64,000 nucleotides of DNA, taken from Vespa crabro (taxonomy: Eukaryota > Arthropoda > Insecta > Hymenoptera > Vespidae). The notes below the pieces were generated by a model, which was given only the letters and a program-made list of their open reading frames with translations, searched no databases and was not told where the DNA came from. Of the stretch, positions 23,836 to 33,158 are shown one piece after another (position 1 is the stretch's first letter; each line of letters opens with the position of its first letter). The stretch is from the NCBI RefSeq assembly GCF_910589235.1, contig NC_060977.1:3493001-3557000 (forward strand), in the 5' to 3' direction. The position numbers and the translations under genes are program-made.

Positions 23836-24570
23836 TTATGATCTGATGCCAACTACACGAAGTTGAAGATCCAAAACCGCCATATAATTAATACCAATCA
23901 TTTTTAATGCTCCTAACATTTCTTTCGTTGGTTCTTTGTCAATAAGTTCCTTCCATATCTTATGTAATTTTTCGCTTTGAATATAAGAAACGAATTTAGC
24001 AAAGGCCTTCGATTCCTTGAGTTTCTTTTCGTGAAGTTCTTTGATTTCCTTTACAGGAAGAATTGCAACAATTTCGTTGACAAAACCATTCAATCCACCT
24101 TCGTTGTTTTTGTCGTTTTTCTTAAATACTTCATTCGATGGATTGGGTGGTACATAATCTTTCATTCCAAGAATCGAATGTATCCATTGAATTTCTCTAA
24201 TTTTATCGTATCCCGATTTTTGAATATAGAGAACATATTTCTGATGTTCCGGTAAGGCTTCGACAGCATATACCAAGTTGTGGAATTCTTCTCTCGTTAC
24301 ATATTCATGTTGCTTTATTAACTGAGAATCATTCACATATTTTTTTGCAATTTCATTTAGTTTGTCTTGAGGTATGAGTCGTGCGAAATCAAGAAGATCT
24401 TTGTCCAAAGGATTTTCTTCCTTATTATTGCCATTAAATATACCCAAAAGATTGTCGATAAATGTATCTGATCTATTGCCATTCAATAAATCCGTACGAT
24501 CGCCATTAAGTGGTATGGCAGAAACTCCAACGACAATTAAAGTCGCGAAGAACGTAAAAACGTACTTCAT
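23836..24570 (-). CDS. Secreted G12-like protein with degenerate octapeptide spacer (gene D)
   Basis: The 244-residue protein is the closest paralogue of gene B. Signal peptide 1-18 (MKYVFTFFATLIVVGVSA). Residues 21-52 keep the four-octad layout of gene B (LNGDRTDL / LNGNRSDT / FIDNLLGI / FNGNNKEE), but the only sequon left is N32. The two helical halves are at about 55-150 and 158-240 (LIPQDKLNEIAKKY; IVAILPVKEIKELHEKKL). The proline-rich linker DYVPPNPSNEVF lies between them. No cysteines are visible. The ATG abuts an acceptor (AATAG); intron 24,571-24,648 (78 bp, donor GTAAGT). AATAAA at 23,725-23,730. Probably a secreted lipid-binding gut protein by family analogy. Confidence 0.9.
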   Translation of the reverse strand: MKYVFTFFATLIVVGVSAIPLNGDRTDLLNGNRSDTFIDNLLGIFNGNNKEENPLDKDLLDFARLIPQDKLNEIAKKYVNDSQLIKQHEYVTREEFHNLVYAVEALPEHQKYVLYIQKSGYDKIREIQWIHSILGMKDYVPPNPSNEVFKKNDKNNEGGLNGFVNEIVAILPVKEIKELHEKKLKESKAFAKFVSYIQSEKLHKIWKELIDKEPTKEMLGALKMIGINYMAVLDLQLRVVGIRS

Positions 24571-24648
24571 CTATTTAAAAAAAAACCAAACAAAAGTGAT
24601 AACAAAAAAAAATTTAATTGTTGATATATAACAATCGATTATACTTAC

Positions 24649-24830
24649 AGTTGTTGAAATTATTTTTCGGAACGGTACACAGTAGTTTATATCGCACGAT
24701 GATAAACTCGAATGTACCGTAATCCTCACAAAGCAGATATTTATACACAAATTTATCGTGATTAAGAATTATTTATAAAAAAGAATACTTTTTATAAAAA
24801 TTGTACGATAGTTTATCTAATGATAAGATA
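24649..24830 (-). promoter_or_regulatory. Promoter and exon 1 of gene D
   Basis: A GATA pair (24,812-24,830) lies 66 bp upstream of a TATAAATA box (24,738-24,745). It is followed by a non-coding exon ending at the GTAAGT donor (intron begins at 24,648). The layout and several blocks match the gene B promoter. Confidence 0.6.
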
Positions 24831-25700
24831 TAAATATGTATATGCATATATATGTATGTTTCAGGCTATTTAGTTAAATGTGTATATGTATGTGAAATAT
24901 AGCGATCGACAATTGAACGAAGAGATGGAAGGTTCCATAGTAATTAGTTATGTGTTCGTGTGTTTGTGAGAAATATGCTGATAGAAGATTCTAGAACTAA
25001 TAAGTAGTGTGTGTGTGTGTAAGTAAGTCGATCGGTAATCAGAGATAGAGCATGATTTGTCTCTGCAAGATACGTGTGTATATAGAAAGAAAAGAAGAGC
25101 TGAGTATTAATACGGTGAACAGCATGTGATATTGTTTTTTAATGTTTTCACATCTATTAAATATAATTTTAATATTTAATTAGAATTCGAGTACAATGCT
25201 GATTTCCTCAATATGACGACTGTCTATCAATAGGGTTAAATTAACATACCAACAACAATAATAATATTTTTCCACATTAATAAATAATAATAATAATATA
25301 TATATATATATTGTAGATTACGCATTGTTCAATATAATTAAATAAGGAATAATATTTCTTTCTAGATACGATTATATAGATTTCTATCGAAAACATTTAC
25401 GTCATAGAAGAAACATGTCGTTTATCTTTAATCTATATTGTTTACAAATACAATTTAAGTGGTATGTGTACTGGAAGTTCGAAAGGTATATCGAAAAAAT
25501 ATTCGCTTATTAGATAAAAAAAAAAAAAAATATATATAAAAATAGAATAAATCAACAATGTATTGATAAATAACATAAGTTCATCTATACCTAAGAACTA
25601 TTATTATTTTTGGGATAATGAATGAAGAAAGGAAATTCCATTGTTATATATTATTAATTTTTGATATCGATTATTTTATTTAAAATAACGATTGTATTTA
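24831..25700. other. Intergenic between genes D and E
   Basis: No gene. From about 25,310 onward the DNA is shared with the duplicated block at 22,890-23,280. The 24,840-25,250 part is unique and includes short TG and TATG runs. Confidence 0.6.
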
Positions 25701-25757
25701 ATACTAAACATGAAAAATGTCATATCCGATATTATGTTAATTATAATAATATTTGAT

Positions 25758-26405
25758 TTATTTCTGAATTCCAAGCAGTTGGTACTTGAAATTTTCAATT
25801 GCTTGAATATCAAGGCCAGCTGCGTTCGATCTTTCTTTTAATTCTTTATATTCATTCTTGCTGTTCAAAGCATTCTCGAGTTGAACATATTTTTCCGAAA
25901 GAATATAAGAATTGAATTTCGCGAAGGCCGATGATTTTACGAGTTTCTGTTGGTGAAGTTCCTGGATTTTTTCTTTAGGAAGTATTGCGACAATTTCATT
26001 TATGAAACCATTTAAACCACCATATCCAGCTTCAACCATTAGATTCGATGGTTGAGGTGGCACGTAATCTTTCATTTTCAGAAGTAAATGGATCGTCTTC
26101 ATTTCTCTTATCTTGTTATAACCGGCTTCTTGAAGGTATAGAACGAACTTCTTATATTCCTGCAAATCTTCTACGGCATAAAGCAACCGATGGAATTCAT
26201 CGCTCGTGGCATATTTCATCGTAGCTGCTATTTCAGGATCAGACCTATATTTTTCTGCTATTTTTAATATTTGGTCTACAGGCATAATATTATAAAAGTC
26301 TATTATATCGTGATCCAATTCATTCATACTCCAATCATTATTAAGAGGATAGGCGGACACTCCAATTAAGATCAATGATGCGAGAAACGTTAGATGGTAC
26401 TTCAT
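25758..26405 (-). CDS. Secreted G12-like protein (gene E)
   Basis: The 215-residue protein starts at the ATG that directly follows an acceptor (TTTGCAG); a longer upstream reading would begin inside the intron. Signal peptide 1-18 (MKYHLTFLASLILIGVSA). A single octad-like PLNNDWSM sits at residues 20-27 where genes B and D have four. Half 1 is about 32-112 (FYNIMPVDQILKIAEKY; GYNKIREMKTIHLLLKM). The linker is DYVPPQPS. Half 2 is about 130-212 (IVAILPKEKIQELHQQKL; SNAAGLDIQAIENF). No cysteines. The TAA stop overlaps an AATAAA; another AATAAA lies at 25,674-25,679. The coding part is B/D-like but the upstream control DNA is of the F/H/I/K kind. The usual donor is mutated, and a substitute AAG|GTATAT donor (intron 26,406-26,638) is plausible. 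Confidence 0.88.
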   Translation of the reverse strand: MKYHLTFLASLILIGVSAYPLNNDWSMNELDHDIIDFYNIMPVDQILKIAEKYRSDPEIAATMKYATSDEFHRLLYAVEDLQEYKKFVLYLQEAGYNKIREMKTIHLLLKMKDYVPPQPSNLMVEAGYGGLNGFINEIVAILPKEKIQELHQQKLVKSSAFAKFNSYILSEKYVQLENALNSKNEYKELKERSNAAGLDIQAIENFKYQLLGIQK

Positions 26406-26557
26406 CTGCAAAGAATAAACAAATATTATTAAGATATAATGAACTAACTAATTATTTCAATGAAACAGAAGGGCAAATTAATTCCACTAATTTAAAAAAA
26501 GTGTGGAATTAACCCTATGTAATGTATACTGTTATTGTTGAAATTTTTAGAAAAAAG

Positions 26558-26592
<35 letters not shown>

Positions 26593-26693
26593 CAATTATA
26601 TGCTTTGAAGATTTAAAAAAATATATTGAATGATATACCTTAGCAAAATTCTATTTCTTCTGATGAGAAGCCAATATACATGAAAATATTATA

Positions 26694-26865
26694 CTTTCAA
26701 ATTGTCCGTAAATGATTGAGATTATATATTAATAACTTTTACACTTCGTCAAATACGAATACATCTTCCATGCAAAATGCCGTGGTTTATATATCAAAAA
26801 TCGGCCTTGATATTCAAGTAATTTTAAGAATAATGTAGATTGACTTATTTTTCGATAAGATAAAG
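26694..26865 (-). promoter_or_regulatory. Promoter and leader of gene E, F-type
   Basis: The GATA pair CGATAAGATAAAG (26,853-26,865) is 59 bp upstream of TATATAAA (26,786-26,793). An ATG 29 nt after the TATA start opens a 12-codon frame (26,729-26,764). The donor expected at 26,693-26,698 reads GAAAGT instead of GTAAGT. Confidence 0.6.
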
Positions 26866-26952
26866 TTATATAAGAAATTTTTGATCGATAATACCTAAAA
26901 ATGTGAAAGGAAAAGATCACAACACAACGTTATCTGATAAAAAATTGCAAAC

Positions 26953-26958
26953 TTTATT
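26953..26958 (-). terminator. Poly(A) signal of gene F
   Basis: AATAAA lies 172 nt after the stop of the gene ending at 27,130. An equivalent signal is present at the same relative place after genes H (30,582), I (32,018) and K (34,282). Confidence 0.6.
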
Positions 26959-27129
26959 GGTTTTGGTTTCCTAGGAAAGAATAAGTAAAAAATCGAATCA
27001 TTAAATGTATCAGCCGGGTCGTATAGATCTTAGATCGTCAAGATTCTCTAATAGTTTTTAACATGAGAAAATTAAACGATGCAAAATATAATATCAAATT
27101 GATCATTTCCATATAGGTTTCTAATAGTT

Positions 27130-27771
27130 CTATAACTCAATACAGATGGGACAAATTTCTTTAATAAATTCTTTGAGTTTTTCGAGATCAAGACCAGATT
27201 GCTTGGCTACGGTGATCATATGTTTCACACGGGGGTCCTTATAGACAGCATCATAAAGTTCCTTGAATTCGGAAGAATTGAAATGATCCATGAGTTCTTT
27301 GAAGGCCGGAGAGGTTTCGAGTTTTTGACGGTAAAGAGCCTTGATTTGGTCTTTGGGAATTAATTTCTTAACATCTTCAACGAGACCCTTGTATCCACCG
27401 GTAAGAGCATATTCAGAAAAATCCTTTGGTGGTTTCAATTCAGGAAGATCAAGCCATTTATGGATAAGGTTTACATAGTAATAAATGTCGACACCAGCTC
27501 TATATATGTAGTTCAACAGGTTGATATACTCAGGCATGGCATCGACTTCTTGAACCAATGATTTGAACTCCGTGGAATGCGCGTATGCCACACCTTTCTG
27601 TACTTCAGCATCTTCGGCGACATATTGCAAAACAAGCTTCTTGATTTTGTCGACAGGTACCAAATTTACGAACTCTTGTAAATCCTTTTTAAGTTCGCTA
27701 TTGTCATAGTTAGGTACTACCCAGGCATTGGCCACAGCCAAAATGGCAACCAAAACTACTGCCAATTTCAT
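27130..27771 (-). CDS. Secreted G12-like protein (gene F)
   Basis: The 213-residue protein is typical of the family. Signal peptide 1-16 (MKLAVVLVAILAVANA) with the mature chain probably starting WVVPN. Half 1 is 25-108 (LQEFVNLVPVDKIKKLVLQY; AMPEYINLLNYIYRAGVDIY), a variable Pro-rich hinge is 109-122 (LPELKPPKDFSEY), and half 2 is 127-206 (GLVEDVKKLIPKDQIKALY; ITVAKQSGLDLEKLKEF). The halves align, showing an internal duplication. A Cys pair sits at the extreme C-terminus (CPICIEL). ATG abuts an acceptor (TTATAG); intron 27,772-28,113 (342 bp) contains two (AT)n tracts. Likely a secreted gut lipid-binding protein by analogy with Bla g 1 and AEG12. I saw no direct functional evidence. Confidence 0.92.
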   Translation of the reverse strand: MKLAVVLVAILAVANAWVVPNYDNSELKKDLQEFVNLVPVDKIKKLVLQYVAEDAEVQKGVAYAHSTEFKSLVQEVDAMPEYINLLNYIYRAGVDIYYYVNLIHKWLDLPELKPPKDFSEYALTGGYKGLVEDVKKLIPKDQIKALYRQKLETSPAFKELMDHFNSSEFKELYDAVYKDPRVKHMITVAKQSGLDLEKLKEFIKEICPICIEL

Positions 27772-27944
27772 CTATAAAATAAATAAGAGAATTCAATTGA
27801 AATTCACAATTCAAAATTTTGTCTTGGTGGATAACAATATTTTATTTCAAAATAATTATGGTAAGTTTATGAACATATTTATAGGAATCTGATTTAATAA
27901 TTACAACGATAGAAAGAATCTTATTCCATTCTTGTTAAATATAG

Positions 27945-27947
<3 letters not shown>

Positions 27948-27985
<38 letters not shown>

Positions 27986-28066
27986 ATATTACAATTGTAT
28001 GTTTTGAAGATTTAAATAAATATACCGAATGATAAGGCTTAACAAAATTCTATTTGTTATAATGAG

Positions 28067-28099
<33 letters not shown>
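27948..28099. repeat. Two (AT)n tracts within the 5' intron of gene F
   Basis: AT tracts at about 27,948-27,980 and 28,066-28,099 lie in the intron. The same intron of gene H carries a longer tract (31,704-31,753), while genes I and K have only short ones. Confidence 0.9.
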
Positions 28100-28103
<4 letters not shown>

Positions 28104-28113
28104 TTATACTTAC

Positions 28114-28281
28114 GATTGCTAATAAATGATAGAGGTTCTATCTTTTAGTAGCTTCTGCACTTTGCCAAATCTGAATACATGGTGAGTGCAAAATGCCGTG
28201 GTTTATATATTCAAAATTGGCCTTGATATTTATGTAATTTCAAGAACAATGTCGATTAACCTATTTTTCGATAAGATAAAG
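28114..28281 (-). promoter_or_regulatory. Promoter and exon 1 of gene F
   Basis: The GATA pair CGATAAGATAAAG (28,269-28,281) is 59 bp upstream of TATATAAA (28,202-28,209). Downstream come a CCACGGCATTTT block and an ATG at 28,180, 29 nt from the TATA start. That ATG opens a 12-codon frame ending at 28,145. The donor GTAAGTATAAT begins at 28,113. Confidence 0.65.
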
Positions 28282-28539
28282 TTATATAAGAAATTTTCAA
28301 TCGATAATGCCGGTACATGCCGGAAAGGAAAAGTTCATAAAACAATGTTATCTGATAAAAAATTGAATAATTTATTGGTCTTAATTTCTTGGAGAACAAT
28401 AAGTAAAAGATCGAATCATTAAATCCATTAACTGTTTCGTATCGATCCTGGATCGACAAGATTCTCTAAAGATTATAATATAAGAAAATTATACAATGTA
28501 GGATATAATATCAAATTAATTCTTTCCATATACAGATTT

Positions 28540-29191
28540 TTGATAATAATAAGCCGGGACGATAATATCAAGAATGATATAAAAGAATTTTCTTGTTTGT
28601 TGGAAATCAAGATCAACTTGATTGGCCTTGTTATGTGTTAATGTAATGTATTAAAAATGGGGGGTTAGAATAGATGGTGTTAACAACTTTTTAGAAATTG
28701 GAAGAATATATTCGATGAAATGTTTGAAGATCAAAGACGTTTGAAGTTTTTGATGGTAAAGAGACTTGATTTTGTTTTTGAGAATGAATTACTTAAAATC
28801 TACGACGAGGTTCTTGTATACACTGGTAATTCCGTACTCGGAAAATCCTTGTGGTGATGTTAATTTAGAAAACCCGATGTAATCGTGGAGACGGTTTACA
28901 AGGTAGTAAATGTCGATAACAGCGTCACATATATGGTTTAACAGCTTGACATATTCAGGTACTGCTTCGACTTGCTGATCCAATGTCTTAAACTGATCGA
29001 TCTTCACATATGTTAAACCTCTTTATACTTCAGCATTTTTGGTGGCATATTGCTTAAGAAGCTCATCCACTTTATCGACGAGAATCAAATCAATAAACAC
29101 CTTGTAGATTCTTATGAAACTCGTTTTGCTAAGATATTGGCTGTATCCAAAATGACAATTAAAACTACTTCGAATTCTTTCTATATTTCTT
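28540..29191 (-). pseudogene. Decayed G12-like gene (relic G)
   Basis: Most of the family layout survives, in pieces. The acceptor (CTACAG) is present but the following ATG has become AAG. The signal-peptide region is degenerate. The central part is open at 28,789-29,007 (VEAVPEYVKLLNHICDA; GFSEYGITSVYKNLVVD). The C-terminal part (28,540-28,640) resembles gene K, ending in a PAYYY-like tail. Frameshifts and stops separate the pieces. Its 5' intron was hit by a Tc1-like element, and its TATA has mutated to TATGTAAA (30,415-30,422). Confidence 0.8.
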
Positions 29192-29239
29192 CTGTAGAAT
29201 AAATAAAAGTATTCAATTGAAATTTAGAATTTAAAATAA

Positions 29240-30270
29240 AAAAATTCTCCTTATTAGTTCTTTGATCTAATGAAACTTTCGCATTTAATAAATTCCATAA
29301 GTTTTCAATGAGATAATAGTCAGAACTTTGGGCCAGCCATTCGAGCTATTTAATATTTGATTTTTAAAAAAATATCATAGTTTTCTTGACAACATGTTTG
29401 GGATCGTTGTTTTGTTGGGAGACAAATTTTTCCTCAAGATTCATTTTTATCGTTGCCTCTACTAAATTTTCATTCAATATGCTGATATATTTATACTCAT
29501 TCATTATTCACTTTTTCATATTATATTTATTAATATATTATTTACGTATAGATTTGTAGTATTTTAATTCAACTTCGTACAAATCTTCGATTTATTATTT
29601 CTGTGGAAACTTTTAATTGTTTCTGCAATAACGTTTCCACAATATTTCTCAAAGCAATTGTTGGATCTTGTTGAAACTTTTGAATAATTCGACGGTCTTT
29701 GTGTACGGTGGTACAACATTTGCGTCCACGACATTTTAAATTTTCCACAGTATTATTCTGCTAGGTAATTTTATAAATTTTTTCCAGATCATTTTTTGAG
29801 ATCATATATTTCTTATATATTTTCATGCTGTCATACGAAAACTTACTTTATTAGGGCAGTCGGAAACAATTAATCGGCGAATTTGAATAAAAATTTCATA
29901 GGTTTTTGATATTCTGAAATCTTTTACAAATAATTTTACTTTTACAAAGTCTGAAATGGTATTGAAAGAATTGTTTGGGAACAGGGCATCTAAGCGTGAA
30001 ATGTGTCTAATATTTTTATACATTTTTTGTCCCGCGAAAGTATTTAAAACAAGTGTCCACTTCTTTTTGCCTCTCAATAAATAGCCAACAATATCATCAA
30101 GTGTGCCTTCCTTACCACACAAATTTAAAAATGACTTTTTTATTGAATAATGTATATACTACAAGAATACATAATATATAAATTTTCAGTATATAACAAT
30201 CACGTTAATTCGATTAAACTTTATCATTATCTATTTCCTGTACTTATCCACTTATTCTTGTCGCCGACTG
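29240..30270 (-). mobile_element. Decayed Tc1-like transposon inside the intron of relic G
   Basis: Minus-strand pieces match a Tc1-family transposase in order. About 29,640-29,745 resembles the second helix-turn-helix (CRGRKCCTTVHKDRRIIQKF). About 29,389-29,510 has the second catalytic block, with QQNNDPKH where active enzymes have QQDNDPKH, so the catalytic Asp is lost. About 29,248-29,345 has LEWLAQSSD...LIENLWNLL, retaining the Glu. The DNA between helix-turn-helix and catalytic block is far too short, so the first catalytic Asp region is deleted. The upstream end is a terminal-repeat-like CAGTCGGCGACAAGAATAAG ending at 30,270, flanked by TA. I see no matching repeat at the lower end, which looks truncated. 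Confidence 0.75.
29823..30122 (-). other. Unidentified 99-codon open stretch inside the Tc1 relic
   Basis: This frame has ordinary amino-acid composition but no motif I recognise. It lies between the terminal repeat and the helix-turn-helix remnant, so it may be degenerate transposon DNA, an insertion or chance. Confidence 0.3.
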
Positions 30271-30272
30271 TA

Positions 30273-30493
30273 TGTATGTGTGTATGTATATTAACATAGT
30301 ATTACAATTATATGCTTTGAATGTTCAAAAAAATAACTTCTGCATATTAATAACTTTTGCACTTTTCGAATACATCGTAAAATTCGAATACATGGTAAGT
30401 GGAAAATATCATGGTTTACATATTCAAAATTGGCCTCGATAATTAAGTAATTTTAAGAATAATGTAAATTGACCTGTTTTTTAATAAGATAAA
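30273..30493 (-). promoter_or_regulatory. Broken promoter of relic G
   Basis: The family promoter blocks are recognisable (GATA-like TAATAAGATAAAG at 30,482-30,493 and a mutated TATA at 30,415-30,422). The ATG-TATTCGAA segment is duplicated and the donor region is missing. It is separated from its former coding exon by the transposon. Confidence 0.55.
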
Positions 30494-30778
30494 GTTATAT
30501 AAGAAATTTTCGATCGATAATGCCTAAAAATGTGAAAGGAAAAGATCACAAAACAACGTTATCTGATAAAAAATTGCAAACTTTATTGGTTTTCGTTTCC
30601 TAGGAAAGAATAAGTAAAAAATCGAATCATTAAATGTATCAGCCGGGTCGTATAGATCTTAGATCGTCAAGATTCTCTAATAGTTTTTAACATGAGAAAA
30701 TTAAACGATGATAAATATAATATCAAATTAATCATTTCCATATAGATTTCTAATAGTTAGTAGATTCCATATAGGTTT

Positions 30779-31426
30779 CTAATAATAGAACGAAACACTA
30801 ATGGGACAAAGTAACACAATCACTCCTGAGAGTTTTTCGAGATCAAGACCAGATTGCTTGGCTACGGTGATCATATGTTGCACACGGGGATCATAGTAGA
30901 CAGTAAAAAAAAGGTTCTTGAATTCGGGAGAATTGAAATGATCCATGAGTTCTTTGAAGGCCGGAGAGGTTTCGAGTTTTTGACGGTAAAGAACCTTGAT
31001 TTGGTCTTTGGGAATTAATTTCTGAACATCTTCGATGAGACCATTGTATCCACCGGTGATACCGTATTCGAAAAAGCTCTTTGGTGGTTCCAATTTAGGA
31101 ACTTGAACGTATCCGAAGATACAGTTTATACACTTGTAAATGTCGACACCAGTTTTATATATGTAGTTCAACAGGTTGATATACTCAGGCATGGCATTGA
31201 CTTCTCTAAGCATTGATTTGAACTCATTGGACTTCGCATATGCCAAACCTTTCTGTATTTCAGCATCTTCGGCGGCATATTGCAAAACAAGCTTCTTGAT
31301 TTTGTCGACAGGTACCAAATTTACGAACTCTTGTAAATCCTTTTTAAGTTCGGTATTGTCATAGTTAGGTACTGCCCAGGCATTGGCCACAGCCAAAATG
31401 ACAACCAAAACTACTGTCAATTTCAT
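30779..31426 (-). CDS. Secreted G12-like protein with altered C-terminus (gene H)
   Basis: The 215-residue protein has a signal peptide at 1-16 (MKLTVVLVVILAVANA), then WAVPNYDN. Half 1 is about 25-108 and half 2 about 127-206, as in gene F. The hinge differs strongly (KCINCIFGYVQVPKLEPPKS), with a C-x-x-C at residues 99 and 102. The C-terminal tail diverges from genes F and I after LEKL: it ends LLCPISVSFYY, with one Cys instead of CPIC. ATG abuts an acceptor (CTATAG); intron 31,427-31,762 (336 bp). AATAAA at 30,582-30,587. The 3' flank is almost identical to that of gene F, and a short piece of it is tandemly repeated just after the stop (about 30,738-30,780). Confidence 0.92.
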   Translation of the reverse strand: MKLTVVLVVILAVANAWAVPNYDNTELKKDLQEFVNLVPVDKIKKLVLQYAAEDAEIQKGLAYAKSNEFKSMLREVNAMPEYINLLNYIYKTGVDIYKCINCIFGYVQVPKLEPPKSFFEYGITGGYNGLIEDVQKLIPKDQIKVLYRQKLETSPAFKELMDHFNSPEFKNLFFTVYYDPRVQHMITVAKQSGLDLEKLSGVIVLLCPISVSFYY

Positions 31427-31701
31427 CTATAGAATAAATAAGAGTATTCAATTGAAATTCACAATTCAAAATTTTGTCTTGGTGAATAACAATATTTTAT
31501 TTCAAAATAATTATGGTAAGTTTATGAACATATTTAAAGGGATCTGATTTAATAATTACAACGATAGAAAGAATCCTATTCCATTCTTGTTAAACATAGT
31601 AATATATATATATATTTATAATATTACAATTGTATGTTTTGAAGGTATAAATAAATATACCGAATGATAAGGCTTAACAAAATTCTATTTGTTATAATGA
31701 G

Positions 31702-31755
<54 letters not shown>

Positions 31756-31762
31756 TACTTAC

Positions 31763-31930
31763 GATTGCCAATAAATGATAGAGGTTCTATCTTTTATTAG
31801 CTTATGCACTTTGACAAATTTGAATACATGGTGAGTGCAAAATGCCGTGGTTTATATATTCAAAATTGGCCTTGATACTTATGTAATTTCAAGAACAATG
31901 TCGATTAACCTATTTTTCGATAAGATAAAG
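31763..31930 (-). promoter_or_regulatory. Promoter and exon 1 of gene H
   Basis: GATA pair at 31,918-31,930, 59 bp, then TATATAAA (31,851-31,858). ATG at 31,829 (29 nt after the TATA start) opens an 11-codon frame ending at 31,797. Donor GTAAGTAG begins at 31,762. Confidence 0.65.
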
Positions 31931-32194
31931 TTATATAAGAAATTTTCAATCGATAATGTCTAAAAATATGAAAGGAAAGGATCACAAAATAATGTTATCT
32001 GATAAAAAATTGAAAACTTTATTGGTTTTGGTTTCCTAGGGAAGAATGTGTAAAAAATCGAATCATTAAATGTATCAGCCGGGTCGTATCGATCTTAGAT
32101 CGTCAAGATTCTCTAATAGTTTTTAACATGAGAAAATTAAACGATGCAAAATATAATATCAAATTGATCATTTCCATATAGGTTTCTAATAGTT

Positions 32195-32836
32195 CTATAA
32201 CTCAATACAGATGGGACAAATAACGTGAAAAACTTCTTTGAGTTTTTCAAGATCAAGACCAGATTGCTTGGCTACAACGACCATATGTTGAAAACTGGGG
32301 TCATTATAGACAGTATCATAAAGTTTCTTGAATTCGGAAGATTTGAAATGATCCATGAGTTCTTTGAAGGCCGGAGATGTTTCGAGTTTTTGATAGTAAA
32401 GAGCCTTGATTTGGTCTTTGGGAATTAATTTCTTAACGTCTTCAACGAGACCCTTGTATCCACCGGTGATACCGTATTCGGAGAAGTTATTTGGTGGTGG
32501 CAATTCAGGAACTCCAATATAATCGAGGATACGGTTTACATAGTAGTAAATGTCGACACCAGCTCTATATATGTAGTTCAACAGGTTGATATACTCAGGC
32601 ATGGCATTGACTTTTTTAACCATTGATTTGAATTCCTCGGACTTCGCATATGTCAAACCTTTCTGTACTTCAGCATCTTCGGCGGCATATTGCAAAACAA
32701 GCTTCTTGATTTTGTCGACAGGTACCAAATTTACGAACTCTTGTAAATCCTTTTTAAGTTCGGTATTGTCATAGTTAGGTACTGCCCAGGCATTGGCCAC
32801 AGCCAAAATGGCAACCAAAACTACTGCCAATTTCAT
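32195..32836 (-). CDS. Secreted G12-like protein (gene I)
   Basis: The 213-residue protein is closest to genes F and H. Signal peptide 1-16 is identical to that of gene F (MKLAVVLVAILAVANA). Half 1 is nearly identical up to about residue 60, then a hinge of its own (NRILDYIGVPELPPPNNFSE) and half 2 (LIPKDQIKALYYQKLETSPA; VVVAKQSGLDLEKLKEV). It ends CPICIEL, with the same Cys pair as gene F. ATG abuts an acceptor (TTATAG); intron 32,837-33,158 (322 bp, GTAAGT donor). AATAAA at 32,018-32,023. Confidence 0.92.
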   Translation of the reverse strand: MKLAVVLVAILAVANAWAVPNYDNTELKKDLQEFVNLVPVDKIKKLVLQYAAEDAEVQKGLTYAKSEEFKSMVKKVNAMPEYINLLNYIYRAGVDIYYYVNRILDYIGVPELPPPNNFSEYGITGGYKGLVEDVKKLIPKDQIKALYYQKLETSPAFKELMDHFKSSEFKKLYDTVYNDPSFQHMVVVAKQSGLDLEKLKEVFHVICPICIEL

Positions 32837-33158
32837 CTATAAAATAAATAATAGAATTCAATTGAAATTCACAATTCAAATTTTAGTTTTAATGGATAAC
32901 AATATTTTCTTTCAAAATAATTTTTGGTAAGTTGATGAACATTTTTAAAGAAATCTAATTTAATAATTACAACGATAGAAAGAATCTTATTCCATTCTTG
33001 TTAAATATAGTAATATACATATATATATATATTTATATATATTTATAATATTACAATTGTATGCTTTGAAGGTTTAAAAAAATATACCGAATGATATGGC
33101 TTAACAAAATTCTATTTGTTATAATGAGAAACAATTTATATAAAAATGTTATACTTAC

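Noticed and set aside
24374..24631. Plus-strand open frame antisense to gene D
   Set aside because: Shadow of the real gene on the other strand. Similar antisense frames recur at 31,176-31,364, 32,586-32,774 and 34,558-34,794, at the same places in paralogues.
26405..26411. Upstream non-ATG extension of gene E by two codons
   Set aside because: The extra codons lie on the intron acceptor (TTTGCAG) that directly precedes the ATG in this and the other members.
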